Assembly: GCA_048498515.1 (NCBI GenBank)
Contig: JBEHXV010000005.1
Span: 62,001 to 126,000, forward strand
DNA from: UBA4416 sp048498515
GTDB lineage: Bacteria > Bacteroidota > Bacteroidia > B-17B0 > Aurantibacillaceae
DNA: 64,000 bases
Direction of reading: 5' to 3'
Shown here: positions 34,699 through 43,937 of the stretch, in pieces
How the letters are laid out: every line of letters begins with the position of its first letter
Position numbering within the stretch: the first letter of the stretch is position 1
Program-made: the position numbers and the translations under genes
Notes under the pieces: model-generated
What the model was told of the DNA's origin: nothing
The model's input: the letters and a program-made list of their open reading frames with translations, nothing else
Databases searched by the model: none

Positions 34699-36627
34699 TT
34701 AGTTCAATTTAGAGCTCAGGTCTTCCCACTTTGCCATTTCGGCTTCCAGCTCTTTTTTGAGTTTGTTGTACGCGTTAAAAAAGTTCGGGTCCTTGGTCAG
34801 TTCATTGTATGCTTCAGGAACCGCTAGTTTTTCGTCCAGTAATTTTATTTCAGATTCCAGGCGTTCAATGTTCTCTTCTGTCTTTTTAATTTGTGACTGA
34901 ATTTGAGACTGTTGCTTTTTCTTTTCGGCTGCTTCAAAATCAGAAACACTCGGTTGTTTTTTCTCAGCAACCGGAACCGCTTTTACGCCTGATTTATCCA
35001 AATCCAATTCATTCAAGCGCTCCACTTTGCGAATTTCCATAAATTCCTTAATGTCGCACAAATGCTCTTTTACATGCCCATCGCGGAACTCAAACAAGCG
35101 GTCGCACATACCCGTCATAAAATCCCTATCGTGACTTACCATCACTAATGTTCCTTCATAATCCATCAAAGCGTTCTTCAACACTTCCTTCGACCTGATG
35201 TCCAAGTGATTCGTTGGCTCATCAAGTAACAGTAAATTGTACGGTTCCAATAACAGTTTACATAAAGCCAAACGTCCGCGCTCTCCCCCGCTCAGTACTT
35301 TCACTTTCTTATCAATATCATCACCGCCAAAGAGGAATGAACCCAGCAAGGTACGCACCTGTTTGCGCACATCGCCCACAGCCAGTTCATCAATGGTTTC
35401 GAAAACGGTTTTATCCAGGTCTAATTTTTCTTCCTGGTCCTGCTCAAAATAACCCATCAGTACACTGTGCCCTAATTGCACCGTTCCGTCAAATTGGATT
35501 TTTTTAGCGATCATTTTCATCATGGTCGATTTGCCTTCCCCGTTACGTCCCACTAAACCAATCTTCTCGCCTTTGGTAATAATAAAGTTAGCATCGGAGA
35601 AAATTTGTTTCTCGCCATATTTTTTACCGGCGTGTTCGGATGTAATGACAATTTTGCCACTGTGTGCAGGAGCAGGGAAACGGAAACGTACGGCAGCCGT
35701 ATCAATATCGTCCACCTCAACACGCTCCATTTTATCGAGCTTTTTAATTAAAGATTGTGCAAAGGCCGCTTTACTGGCTTTGGCACGGTTCTTATCAATT
35801 AAGGTTTCATATTGGTTAATGATGCGTTGTTGGTTTTTAGCGGCGTTCTCCTGCTGCTCTTTTCGCTCCTGGCGTAAAACCAGGTAGTGGGAATAATTGG
35901 TTCGGTAATCGTAAATTTTCTGGTTCACGATCTCAATGGTGCGTTTGGTAACGGTATCTAAAAATGTTTTATCGTGGCTTATCAATACAACCGCTCCGGC
36001 AAAGGTTTCCATAAAATCCTCAAGCCATTGTATCGCTTCAATATCCAGGTGATTGGTTGGCTCATCGAGCATCAGCACATCCGGTTTTTGCAATAATAAT
36101 TTTGCCAGCTCAATCCGCATTCTCCAGCCACCACTAAATTCGGAGGTTTGGCGGGTAAATTCGCGGCGCTCAAAACCAAGTCCCATGAGTACTTTTTCAA
36201 TTTCTTCGTTGGTATTGCTTGCACCCACAATATCCAGGCGTGTATTAATCTCCGTGAGGTCCTCAATTAATTTCATGTAGGCGTCGCTCTCATAATCGGT
36301 GCGTGTTTCCAGCTGATGATTAATATCATCGAGGCGGGCCTGCATTTCCTTGATCTCGGCAAAAGCGCTTTCGGTTTCCTCAAACACGGTACGTCCATGC
36401 TGGTGGGTCATGTCCTGTGGCAGGTAACCAATCTTGCATTCTTTGGGAATACTTACTTCGCCTTTGGTAGGTGACTGAAGGCCTGCCAGCAATTTAAGCA
36501 TGGTACTTTTACCGGCACCATTTTTACCCGCCAAACCTATCCGGTCTTTTGGATTGATTAAAAAAGAAACATTATCGAATAAGTTATACCCTCCAAACGA
36601 AACCGTAACACCATTAACAGAAACCAT
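34699..36627 (-). CDS. ABC-F family ATPase (Uup/YheS-like translation factor)
   Basis: The 642-residue soluble protein has two ABC ATPase domains in one chain. Walker A motifs are GKNGAGKST and GRNGEGKST, signature motifs are SEFSGGWRMR and LSGGERGRLA, and Walker B is MLDEPTNHLD and LLDEPTNHLD. Between them lies the basic linker (PtIM) typical of ABC-F proteins (about residues 250-310). A C-terminal coiled coil rich in Lys and Glu (from about 560) resembles Uup. ABC-F proteins bind the ribosomal E site and resolve stalled or non-productive states. Whether it gives antibiotic resistance cannot be told. Confidence 0.95.
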   Translation of the reverse strand: MVSVNGVTVSFGGYNLFDNVSFLINPKDRIGLAGKNGAGKSTMLKLLAGLQSPTKGEVSIPKECKIGYLPQDMTHQHGRTVFEETESAFAEIKEMQARLDDINHQLETRTDYESDAYMKLIEDLTEINTRLDIVGASNTNEEIEKVLMGLGFERREFTRQTSEFSGGWRMRIELAKLLLQKPDVLMLDEPTNHLDIEAIQWLEDFMETFAGAVVLISHDKTFLDTVTKRTIEIVNQKIYDYRTNYSHYLVLRQERKEQQENAAKNQQRIINQYETLIDKNRAKASKAAFAQSLIKKLDKMERVEVDDIDTAAVRFRFPAPAHSGKIVITSEHAGKKYGEKQIFSDANFIITKGEKIGLVGRNGEGKSTMMKMIAKKIQFDGTVQLGHSVLMGYFEQDQEEKLDLDKTVFETIDELAVGDVRKQVRTLLGSFLFGGDDIDKKVKVLSGGERGRLALCKLLLEPYNLLLLDEPTNHLDIRSKEVLKNALMDYEGTLVMVSHDRDFMTGMCDRLFEFRDGHVKEHLCDIKEFMEIRKVERLNELDLDKSGVKAVPVAEKKQPSVSDFEAAEKKKQQSQIQSQIKKTEENIERLESEIKLLDEKLAVPEAYNELTKDPNFFNAYNKLKKELEAEMAKWEDLSSKLN

Positions 36628-36724
36628 TGCAATTAATTATAATTTTTAAGGCCGCAAAGATAGGCAAAATTAGGCAATTAGCCAATTCGGCGATGAGTTA
36701 ATTGGGACCTGGCAGGGATAGAAA

Positions 36725-37903
36725 CTAAACATTGCGTTTAGGCGGTTCCCAGGCACTTTCGTGCGAAGCGGAGATGAATTTGAAATACCCTAACAACAAG
36801 GCCAGGTTCATTAAAAGGAAGTGTCCTAAAGCATTCACCAGCGGTAATTTCAGCTTCAGTTTTTCGAGTAAAATGGTTAAAAGCGGCAGCAATGCCACCA
36901 GGCTGTAAGCCATGGTAATCCATTTAAAAACAGGAACATAAAAACTCAAGGCAGCCGAAAAAACAAACGAGAAGATCAGGGCAAAAGGCGTGAGCCAGCG
37001 CAGTACCTTATGCGAAAAGAAAGCGAAGCCAAAGCCTTTGTGAATAGGAAACAGCAAATGCCTGTAATACTTTAAATTCCTGAAGTTCCCCAATGAGATC
37101 CTGATCTTACGTTTGAATTCGATCATGGGCGCGTCATTCACATCCTCATAACACAGGGCTTCAGGTTCAAATAGTACCCTGCCTTTTTTGGAGATCACAT
37201 CCAGTGTAATAAAAAAATCATCCATTAAAAAACCATCCGGCACTTTTACAAAACTTTGTTTCATAATGGCATAACAACCGCCTTCTACCCCAACACAAAA
37301 ACCATAATGCAGGCTTTCATAATGCTTTAAGGTATTTTCAAAGTTCATGTAAAAAATTTCCTGGCCCGAGATGCCTTCATTTTTTGGAGAAAATTTATGG
37401 ATATTGCCACACACCATGTTAGCGTCTTTTGCCACCAAATCATATACCAGTGCTTTAATGGTGTTGGGTTCAAAGAACACATTGGCATCGGTAAACACAA
37501 GGTGTTCGGTGGTAACCATATCAATGAGTTCATTAATGATCTTGAGCTTGCCGTTGCGGTTTGTTTTTTTAATGAGGGTAATAAAGGGGTATTTCGCTGC
37601 ATATTCTTCAATCACCGCATTGGTAGTATCGGTTGAATTATCGGAACCGATAAGTACAAACAACTTATCTTTTGGATAATCGGAATTTACAATGGATTCC
37701 ATTTTCCTCACAATTACTTTTCCTTCATTAAATGCTGAAAAAACAACTGTTACCGCAGGCCAGTCAGTAACTTTGGAATAATCGTTTTTTTGTACTTTTT
37801 GTTTAGATGCTGCCCGTTTCATGAGCCATGGGAACAGCACATAGCTGAATGCCGGAACCAGCAGGCATAGAATGAATAATATTAAAAAAATGTAAGCTAC
37901 CAT
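36725..37903 (-). CDS. Membrane GT2-family glycosyltransferase
   Basis: The 392-residue protein has an N-terminal helix (1-25), a cytoplasmic GT-A domain and two or three C-terminal helices (from about 300). GT2 motifs are VVFSAFNEG, GSDNSTD, the metal-binding FTDAN and the acceptor segment GFLMDDFFITLD. The order resembles processive or lipid-linked sugar transferases of the BcsA/NodC type, but lacks a clear Q-x-x-R-W signature. The product may be an envelope polysaccharide. It starts 39 bases after the end of mqnE on the same strand. Confidence 0.88.
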   Translation of the reverse strand: MVAYIFLILFILCLLVPAFSYVLFPWLMKRAASKQKVQKNDYSKVTDWPAVTVVFSAFNEGKVIVRKMESIVNSDYPKDKLFVLIGSDNSTDTTNAVIEEYAAKYPFITLIKKTNRNGKLKIINELIDMVTTEHLVFTDANVFFEPNTIKALVYDLVAKDANMVCGNIHKFSPKNEGISGQEIFYMNFENTLKHYESLHYGFCVGVEGGCYAIMKQSFVKVPDGFLMDDFFITLDVISKKGRVLFEPEALCYEDVNDAPMIEFKRKIRISLGNFRNLKYYRHLLFPIHKGFGFAFFSHKVLRWLTPFALIFSFVFSAALSFYVPVFKWITMAYSLVALLPLLTILLEKLKLKLPLVNALGHFLLMNLALLLGYFKFISASHESAWEPPKRNV

Positions 37904-37941
37904 TTACAATGTTCTCGACTCCGCTCGAACTGACAAAAAAA

Positions 37942-39084
37942 CTAATTTACAGAATAATCTTTTACAATGTTATACAACGTATCCCTTTCCACCGGCGTGC
38001 GTTTCACCTGCGAGATAATGTCAACCAATTGCTGCGTGGTTAATTTAGGGGTTTGCTCTTCGGCACCCGCCATGCTGTAAATTTTGGTAGTATCGTCAAT
38101 GGTGCCGTCCATATCATCCACGCCAAAGTTCAATGATAATTGTGCTGTGCTCCTGCCAATCATGGCCCAGTAGGATTTAATGTGATCAAAATTATCCAGG
38201 TAAATACGGCTAATGGCATAGTTTCGCAAATCTTCAATCACACTCACTTCGGGCACGTTGGACATTTCGTTGTTCCCGTTCCTGAATTTTAAAGGAATAA
38301 AAGCGTTAAAGCCTTTTGTTTTGTCCTGCAGCTGGCGCAGTCTTTCCATATGATCGACACGGTGTGCAAAACTTTCAATATGTCCGTACAACATCGTAGC
38401 GTTTGAATGCATACCCATGCCGTGCCATATGTCGTGTATGCTCAACCATTCTTCGGCACTGCATTTTCCGCCGGCAATTTTATCACGAATCTCCTTGTCA
38501 AAAATCTCAGCTCCACCACCCGGCATCGAATCGAGACCCGACTCTTTCAATAATTGCAAACCCTCGGCATAAGTGACTTTTGCCTTTTTGAAAATATAAT
38601 GGCATTCCACCGGTGTTAAAGCTTTCACATGCAAATCGGGGCGATGCGCTTTAATGGCTTTGAATAACGATGTATAAAAGTTAAGGTCTTGTTTTGGAAT
38701 AACGCCTCCGGTAATATGTACTTCGGTCACATCCTGCCCGTCGTATGACCTGATCTTTTCCATCATTTGTTCAATGGATAATTCCCAACCTTCTTCACGC
38801 TGCTTAATTAAGCGTGAGTAAGCGCAAAAAGCACAGGTATATACACAAATATTGGTGGGCTCCACATGAAAATTGCGGTTAAAGAATACGAAGTTCTTAT
38901 TTTTTTTCTCCCTTACATAATTGGCCAGGGTGCCAAGGTAAGACAGGTCGGCATGCTCAAATAAATACACGCCCTCGTCAAACGAAATGCGTTCGCCCTT
39001 AAATATTTTTTTTGCAATGGTTTTTAATTCGCTGCTTAACTGAGTTGATTGTAAAATTAACTCCTGTGGATTTTCTAAGATCAT
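37942..39084 (-). CDS. mqnE: Aminodeoxyfutalosine synthase MqnE (radical SAM)
   Basis: The 380-residue protein has the radical-SAM cluster motif C80-x3-C84-x2-C87 (NICVYTCAFCAYS) and the MqnE/MqnC-type segments EVHITGGVIP, LTPVEC, MPGGGAEIFD and MLYGHIES. MqnE joins SAM to 3-[(1-carboxyvinyl)oxy]benzoate in the futalosine route to menaquinone. The longer internal segment before HITGG and the PGGGAEIF motif favour MqnE over MqnC. No other mqn gene is in the window, so the pathway genes are scattered. It implies menaquinone-based respiration, in agreement with the neighbouring cytochrome. Confidence 0.92.
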   Translation of the reverse strand: MILENPQELILQSTQLSSELKTIAKKIFKGERISFDEGVYLFEHADLSYLGTLANYVREKKNKNFVFFNRNFHVEPTNICVYTCAFCAYSRLIKQREEGWELSIEQMMEKIRSYDGQDVTEVHITGGVIPKQDLNFYTSLFKAIKAHRPDLHVKALTPVECHYIFKKAKVTYAEGLQLLKESGLDSMPGGGAEIFDKEIRDKIAGGKCSAEEWLSIHDIWHGMGMHSNATMLYGHIESFAHRVDHMERLRQLQDKTKGFNAFIPLKFRNGNNEMSNVPEVSVIEDLRNYAISRIYLDNFDHIKSYWAMIGRSTAQLSLNFGVDDMDGTIDDTTKIYSMAGAEEQTPKLTTQQLVDIISQVKRTPVERDTLYNIVKDYSVN

Positions 39085-39116
39085 TCGGCAAAATTACAAT
39101 TAATACATTTTATCAT

Positions 39117-40142
39117 CTAATAATTAGGCTTTTTTCCGATCTTTTTATAATAATCGATAATCTCCTGGTAAGGACCATACTTATGCCGTGTTTCCGAAAA
39201 AGTATCAAGGTAAGGCGCTTTTCCATAATCAATGGGTTTATGGTTCATATTAGGATAATCGATCTTGGTTACCGGCTTAGGGCGGGAGTGTTTGGTATCA
39301 TCATTTATAAAGGCAACCACATCATAAGCTTCTTCCTGTGTCAGTTTCGGATTATCGTGTGTAGCCAGTTTATTAGGCATGTTGGCATACACAAAAGCGG
39401 CCATTTTAATAACACGATGAACGCTGCTGCCGGCCTGGTAGCTTTTTGGTCCCCATAATGGCGGATACTCATAACACACATTATCGGCGCGCATTTTACC
39501 CTCACCATTGGCACCATGGCAGCTCAGACATTCCCGTTTATAAACCTCCTCGCCTTTTGCCGGGTCGGCGGCGCGTTCCATAAACTCCATCTTTACCGGC
39601 CCATCGCCTTTTACATGCCCATCAACCGGCACTTTTGCCGAAAGCCATTTCATATAGCTGATAATAGCGATCATTTCTTTACCGTTGAGTGGTAAATGCT
39701 TGCCGTTATGAGGACGCTCAATGCAATTATTCACCCTGTCGGCCAACGAGAGGATCCGGTCTTCGCGTGCTCTGTACTGAGGGTAGCGGGCATGGGTGCT
39801 GAAATAATTAAAGGCATAGGGCCTGGTGCCGGCATCCAAGTGGCAATTGGTGCAATTCATTTTATTTCCAAGGAACTTTCCTACTTTACCCTCAGGCCCC
39901 AGGTAATAGGCTGTGTTTACAATCAAATCGCGGCCATAACGTACCATTTGTCCAAATTCATCGTGAGGGATCGTGCTGGTATCGGGTGGTGTCCATAGTT
40001 CCTCGTCAACCTCAGCACTATCATTTTTTACTTGTTTATTAGCGAGTTCCGTAGTTTCTTTGCTCACTGTATTGGTGCAAGAGTAAAATCCTATAAAAAG
40101 AATGAAGAAGAAGCCAAATAAATACGTGATGTTTTTTTTCAT
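39117..40142 (-). CDS. Dihaem cytochrome c lipoprotein, TsdA-like (thiosulfate dehydrogenase/tetrathionate reductase)
   Basis: The 341-residue protein has a lipobox (GFYSC, C22) and two haem c sites, C97-x2-C100-H101 (NCTNCHLDAG) and C205-x2-C208-H209 (ECLSCHGANGEG). The TsdA-like segments GRDLIVNTAYYLGPEG and NNCIERPHNGKHLP are present. In TsdA a Cys ligates the active-site haem; C140 or a nearby residue could play that part. TsdA oxidises thiosulfate to tetrathionate or does the reverse. The lipid anchor puts it on the periplasmic side of a membrane. Its start codon lies inside the divergent sulfotransferase-like gene. Confidence 0.85.
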   Translation of the reverse strand: MKKNITYLFGFFFILFIGFYSCTNTVSKETTELANKQVKNDSAEVDEELWTPPDTSTIPHDEFGQMVRYGRDLIVNTAYYLGPEGKVGKFLGNKMNCTNCHLDAGTRPYAFNYFSTHARYPQYRAREDRILSLADRVNNCIERPHNGKHLPLNGKEMIAIISYMKWLSAKVPVDGHVKGDGPVKMEFMERAADPAKGEEVYKRECLSCHGANGEGKMRADNVCYEYPPLWGPKSYQAGSSVHRVIKMAAFVYANMPNKLATHDNPKLTQEEAYDVVAFINDDTKHSRPKPVTKIDYPNMNHKPIDYGKAPYLDTFSETRHKYGPYQEIIDYYKKIGKKPNY

Positions 40143-41538
40143 GTTGAGTACTATGCTATCGGCCTACAGCCAATATTTACCCAAAGATGGAGCAAAACTA
40201 AATTATAATCAAATTTATTTTGAATGCCCCTTAAACCCTAAGGCCATTTCGTACAAGCTCTTCCTTGCCCTTGATTCGACACAGGGCAAAGACAATTTTA
40301 ATACTTACCTGATAAGATCGCAGGAAGCCAAACTACCTAAAACAAAAGTGGAAGGCCTAGCCTGGGGCAAAAAATACAAATGGTATATTGAAGAAACATT
40401 AAAAGACAAAAAAACAGTAAGAAGCGACATCCATTATTTTTCCTTGTATAATTGTCCTTATGCCGATACTGCTAAATATAAGTTCAAACAACATTACTCG
40501 GAACTGGCGCAGGTTGAAGACGGTATTATATGGCTCGATCATGCACATTGTGCCATTAACAGGAAACTGGAAGTAGTGTGGTTTTTGGCTCCCATTAATG
40601 ATGATTTTAAGGAAGAAAAACAGATCCGCGATTTCAGGGTTTACAAAGACGGAACCATTAGTTTTATAAGCGACGGCGAGGCTTATCATATTACAAAGGA
40701 CCTCGAGATAGTATGGAAAGCGCCTAATAATGGCAAAGTATCCACCGAAAAAAAAGAAAATTACCACCATAGTTTCGAAAAACTGGCAAATGGCAATTAC
40801 ATGGTTATGGGTAACCAGTACATTGAACTGGAAAAAACCGACACAAAAGATACGTCCGAAAGACGGGTTGAATTTAGCACCCTGATAGAATATAATCCGC
40901 AAAAAGAGATCGTTTGGAGCTGGAGGCTGATTGACAATTTTCCGCTCGATTTGTTAGCTAACCCCGAAACGAACTACATCTATAATACCCATTGCAACTC
41001 CTTCAGTATCTCCAGCGATGGAAAAAAGATCCTGCTGGGTTTCAGGGACATTAGCCGGATTATTGAAATTGATAAAAAATCAGGGAAAATTTTAAGATCG
41101 ATCGGCAAAAAATTGAATAAAATAGATACCCTGGTATACGAAACGGAGCTGTTCCGCTTTCCGCATGATGCCAAGTACATTGGCACTAATGAAGTTAGTC
41201 TATTGAACAATGATGATGTTAAGAGTAAGCAAAGCAAACAAATCTCTTCTTTGATCTTTTTTAAATTGCCGGATAAAGATCATAGACAAATAATCCCTTT
41301 TTGGGAGTTTAAATTTGATTTTGATAGTTATACCAATGGTAAATCTGCTAAACTGGGTAATTATGTGGTTTTACCCGACAAGCACCTGCTTATAAACGAA
41401 GGTTCGGTAAACCGGATCGTGGAGATCGATCCGGTTAAAAAAATCCCCCTGTGGGACCTTATGATCACCAAAAACTATGGTCATAGCGGCTGGAGCGATT
41501 TTGCAATGTACCGGATCTTTTTTACAAAAACCCTCTAG
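40102..41538 (+). CDS. Arylsulfotransferase (ASST)-like secreted protein
   Basis: The 478-residue protein starts with a plausible signal peptide (MKKKPNKYVMFFFMLSTMLS, then AYSQ). An N-terminal fibronectin-like part (to about 115) precedes a beta-propeller with ASST-type repeats: GIIWLDHAHCAINRKLEVVW, SFEKLANGNYMVMGNQYIEL, CNSFSISSDGKKILLGFRDI. PQQ-independent arylsulfotransferases move sulfate between phenols using an active His; a candidate is the His in DHAHC, but this is uncertain. Starts at 40126 or 40141 are possible but weaken the signal peptide. With the 40102 start it overlaps the TsdA-like gene by 41 bases, head to head. Confidence 0.68.
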   Translation: MKKKPNKYVMFFFMLSTMLSAYSQYLPKDGAKLNYNQIYFECPLNPKAISYKLFLALDSTQGKDNFNTYLIRSQEAKLPKTKVEGLAWGKKYKWYIEETLKDKKTVRSDIHYFSLYNCPYADTAKYKFKQHYSELAQVEDGIIWLDHAHCAINRKLEVVWFLAPINDDFKEEKQIRDFRVYKDGTISFISDGEAYHITKDLEIVWKAPNNGKVSTEKKENYHHSFEKLANGNYMVMGNQYIELEKTDTKDTSERRVEFSTLIEYNPQKEIVWSWRLIDNFPLDLLANPETNYIYNTHCNSFSISSDGKKILLGFRDISRIIEIDKKSGKILRSIGKKLNKIDTLVYETELFRFPHDAKYIGTNEVSLLNNDDVKSKQSKQISSLIFFKLPDKDHRQIIPFWEFKFDFDSYTNGKSAKLGNYVVLPDKHLLINEGSVNRIVEIDPVKKIPLWDLMITKNYGHSGWSDFAMYRIFFTKTL

Positions 41539-41591
41539 ATTTAACAATTATATAACTGAATTTCAATAATTTAAAAATATTAGTTGTTATA

Positions 41592-41621
41592 TTGCCACGT
41601 TGAAAAAAACCTGTACTTTTA
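41592..41621 (+). promoter_or_regulatory. Bacteroidota-type promoter for the 41,654 T9SS gene
   Basis: TTG at 41592-41594 is followed after 19 bases by TACTTTTA (41614-41621), close to the TTG-N19-TANNTTTG consensus. The start codon lies 33 bases further on. The gap upstream is free of other genes. Confidence 0.5.
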
Positions 41622-41653
41622 CTCGAATTATAAACATAAACAAACAATAACCA

Positions 41654-43384
41654 ATGAAAAAAATCTACTTAATGGGCTTATCAGCTATGTTTGCCCTGGC
41701 TGTTAATGCTCAGACAACGGTACGAATCAAAAATCCTTTGACTCGTAACAACAAAGAAATTACCCGTTCACACGGGACTCCAGGTACAGGTAACGCACGA
41801 GTTGCCCAGGTAAATGGAAGCCTGGTTTGTAATACCTTCTATACAGCTGGTACTACTATGGATCTTGAGTTTACATTCTTTCAAACTGGTGATAACACTG
41901 AGTGGATTGACATGTTTACCTTAACTTTCCCTGCAGGTATTACTCCTAACAGTTCGCCTAATGCTACTTTCCCTACACTTAGCTCTGGCGGTGGCGCTGA
42001 GGCTTTAAACCCGGTTTCAGGTCAGTCTATCTCCTGGGGTGCTGATATAGATGATGAGTACGGTGGAATCGTAGATGACGGTACTGGTCTTACTTTTACA
42101 GTAAACGTAACTATTGCTCCGGGTACAAGCTCAACTCAGGTTGCAAGCTTCTTGGCTTCTGGCGATACGTATACTACAGCAGGTAACCCAACTCCGGGTA
42201 ACGCGAACGGTTCTTGCAATATTTACGAAGTTGGTACGCCAATCGTTGACGTTACCGCTAACATGGTATTTGTTTTCACATCTCCAACTACCATTGCTGG
42301 TACTGCTAACTGTTCTTTAGGAACTCATACAGTTGCTTGTTTCGTTAAAAACTTAGGAGATAATCCTGAAACCAACATTCCAATTAACTATAGCGTAAAT
42401 GGTGTTCCATCAACACCTGCTGTTTATCCTGGTCCTTTAGCTCCTGGCGATTCAGCTTTAGTTGGATTCCCTGTAACTTACGATTTCTCTGCACAAGGTG
42501 TTTACACCGTTACTGCAATGTCTATGCTGTCAGGTGATATGTTCCCGTCAAACGACGCAACAACTGCTAATGTAACAAACTCGCTTCCGTATTCATTATC
42601 TACAACAACTTACACAAACGGAATTGAAAGCAATTATGATGTAAACAGCATGAATTTAGACTGGACAAACATTGGATTACCTTTCGGTTTAAGCGCTACA
42701 AAACACTCAGGAGCTCAGGCTTTATTCTTTACAGTTAATATGACAACCATTGGTGCCCCTGCAGGTACTTATGAGGCTTTCATTAACTTACCTTGCATGG
42801 ATGTAGTGAACGGCGAAACTTACAGAATTTCGTATTGGAAAAAAGCCCTTACCGCTACAGGTTTCACTGTTAATGGTCAATCGGGTGTATTTACAGGTTT
42901 AGGCCAGGATGCAGCTTCTATGACTACTGTTGTAAAACCTTACTCTGCTTTAACTCCAACTACTAACGTTACCGCTTCTTGGGTAAAAGATTCAGTAGAT
43001 TACGTAGCTACTGCAACTGAAACAAGGTATTTTGCGATTGCTGGTAAAGGAACTTTAGCTACTGCAACTCCTCCTCAGCAAATCAACGTTCGTATCGACG
43101 ACATCAAAATCACTAAAGTAACAGGAGCAACAGGTATTAAAACCAATGCTTTAACTGAAATGACTTTATTCCCTAACCCAACTACAGGTATCTTAAACAT
43201 CAATGCTGTTGAAGCTAATTCTTCGGTAGAAGTATACAACATCATTGGAGACAAAGTGTACTCAGGTAACCTGTCAAAGGGCAATAACAGCCTCGATCTG
43301 TCGGGATTGGCAAATGGTTCATACATTGTGAAACTGAACTCAGATAGCCAAAAGTTGACTAAAAAAGTAATTATTAGTAAATAA
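41654..43384 (+). CDS. Secreted beta-rich protein with T9SS type A sorting domain
   Basis: The 576-residue protein has a signal peptide (ending VNAQ) and a Thr/Gly/Pro-rich N-terminal region. A CARDB-like segment spans about 215-310 (CFVKNLGDNPETNIPINYSV, VYPGPLAPGDSALVGF), and a jelly-roll-like domain about 315-490. The last about 75 residues are a T9SS type A sorting domain (MTLFPNPTTGILNI, VEVYNIIGDKV, KKVIISK). A good promoter and a strong terminator make it a single-gene unit, probably well expressed. The function on the surface or outside the cell is unknown. Confidence 0.87.
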   Translation: MKKIYLMGLSAMFALAVNAQTTVRIKNPLTRNNKEITRSHGTPGTGNARVAQVNGSLVCNTFYTAGTTMDLEFTFFQTGDNTEWIDMFTLTFPAGITPNSSPNATFPTLSSGGGAEALNPVSGQSISWGADIDDEYGGIVDDGTGLTFTVNVTIAPGTSSTQVASFLASGDTYTTAGNPTPGNANGSCNIYEVGTPIVDVTANMVFVFTSPTTIAGTANCSLGTHTVACFVKNLGDNPETNIPINYSVNGVPSTPAVYPGPLAPGDSALVGFPVTYDFSAQGVYTVTAMSMLSGDMFPSNDATTANVTNSLPYSLSTTTYTNGIESNYDVNSMNLDWTNIGLPFGLSATKHSGAQALFFTVNMTTIGAPAGTYEAFINLPCMDVVNGETYRISYWKKALTATGFTVNGQSGVFTGLGQDAASMTTVVKPYSALTPTTNVTASWVKDSVDYVATATETRYFAIAGKGTLATATPPQQINVRIDDIKITKVTGATGIKTNALTEMTLFPNPTTGILNINAVEANSSVEVYNIIGDKVYSGNLSKGNNSLDLSGLANGSYIVKLNSDSQKLTKKVIISK

Positions 43385-43405
43385 TTACCGGTAATAACAT
43401 TACTC

Positions 43406-43441
43406 AAAAAAGCCCCCGCGATGAATCGCGGGGGCTTTTTT
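43406..43441 (+). terminator. Strong intrinsic terminator
   Basis: GCCCCCGCGAT pairs with ATCGCGGGGGC around a two- to three-base loop, with six A before and six T after. It ends the 41,654 gene transcript and could work in both directions. Confidence 0.93.
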
Positions 43442-43580
43442 ATGGAACCTATTGGCCTTAAGCGCACAGGTATTATGAAATGGTTTTAGACTATAACAGT
43501 TCTATTTAACGGAGAATGACCTTGTTTAAGAAAGCCTCAAGGCATATCATTGTTTGCAGGCGGAGAGTTAAACTATCGAT

Positions 43581-43676
43581 TTCGTCATCGCGGGGAGGAA
43601 CGAGGAAGCGATCTCAAACATAGCTTTACTAAATTTGAGATTGCTTCTCCGCCAGCCGGCGGATTGCAATGACGAA
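43581..43676. repeat. Dispersed palindromic repeat in a 550-base gene-free gap
   Basis: The left arm TTCGTCATCGCGGGGAGGAA runs on to GAAGCGATCTCAAA, and the right arm, TTTGAGATTGCTTC then GGATTGCAATGACGAA, is its imperfect reverse complement with a centre near 43625. The wording CGTCAT.GC...GAGGAACGA..AAGC.ATCTC is one I know from repeats scattered through many bacterial genomes. The rest of the gap (43442-43580 and 43677-43883) shows no ORF, RNA or promoter I can support. Confidence 0.78.
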
Positions 43677-43883
43677 TACGCCGATCCAACGTTATCCTGT
43701 TACACTATTTTATAGGCTCTAACCTATTTGATCTCATACATTGGATTAATATCCCAGGCCTGGAGTATGCAATATAAAATAAGCCTCCTTGCATTTAATT
43801 TTAAGCTCTTAATGCCATTTATGGGACTTCCAATCATTACATAACAGGGAATCTCCACTATAATTTGTAATCCAATGGGCAAT

Positions 43884-43914
43884 AAAAAAAGTCCTGCTTA
43901 GGCAGGACTTTTTT
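43884..43914 (-). terminator. Intrinsic terminator of the 43,938-45,050 gene
   Basis: AAGTCCTGC pairs with GCAGGACTT across a four-base loop, flanked by A and T runs on either side. It lies 24 bases beyond the stop of the minus-strand T9SS gene. Confidence 0.9.
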
Positions 43915-43937
43915 ATTAAAGCTTATTGAGCTTAAAA

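Noticed and set aside
43442..43580. Possible small RNA or tRNA in the gene-free gap
   Set aside because: No cloverleaf, conserved TTCGA-type loop or promoter could be found by eye.
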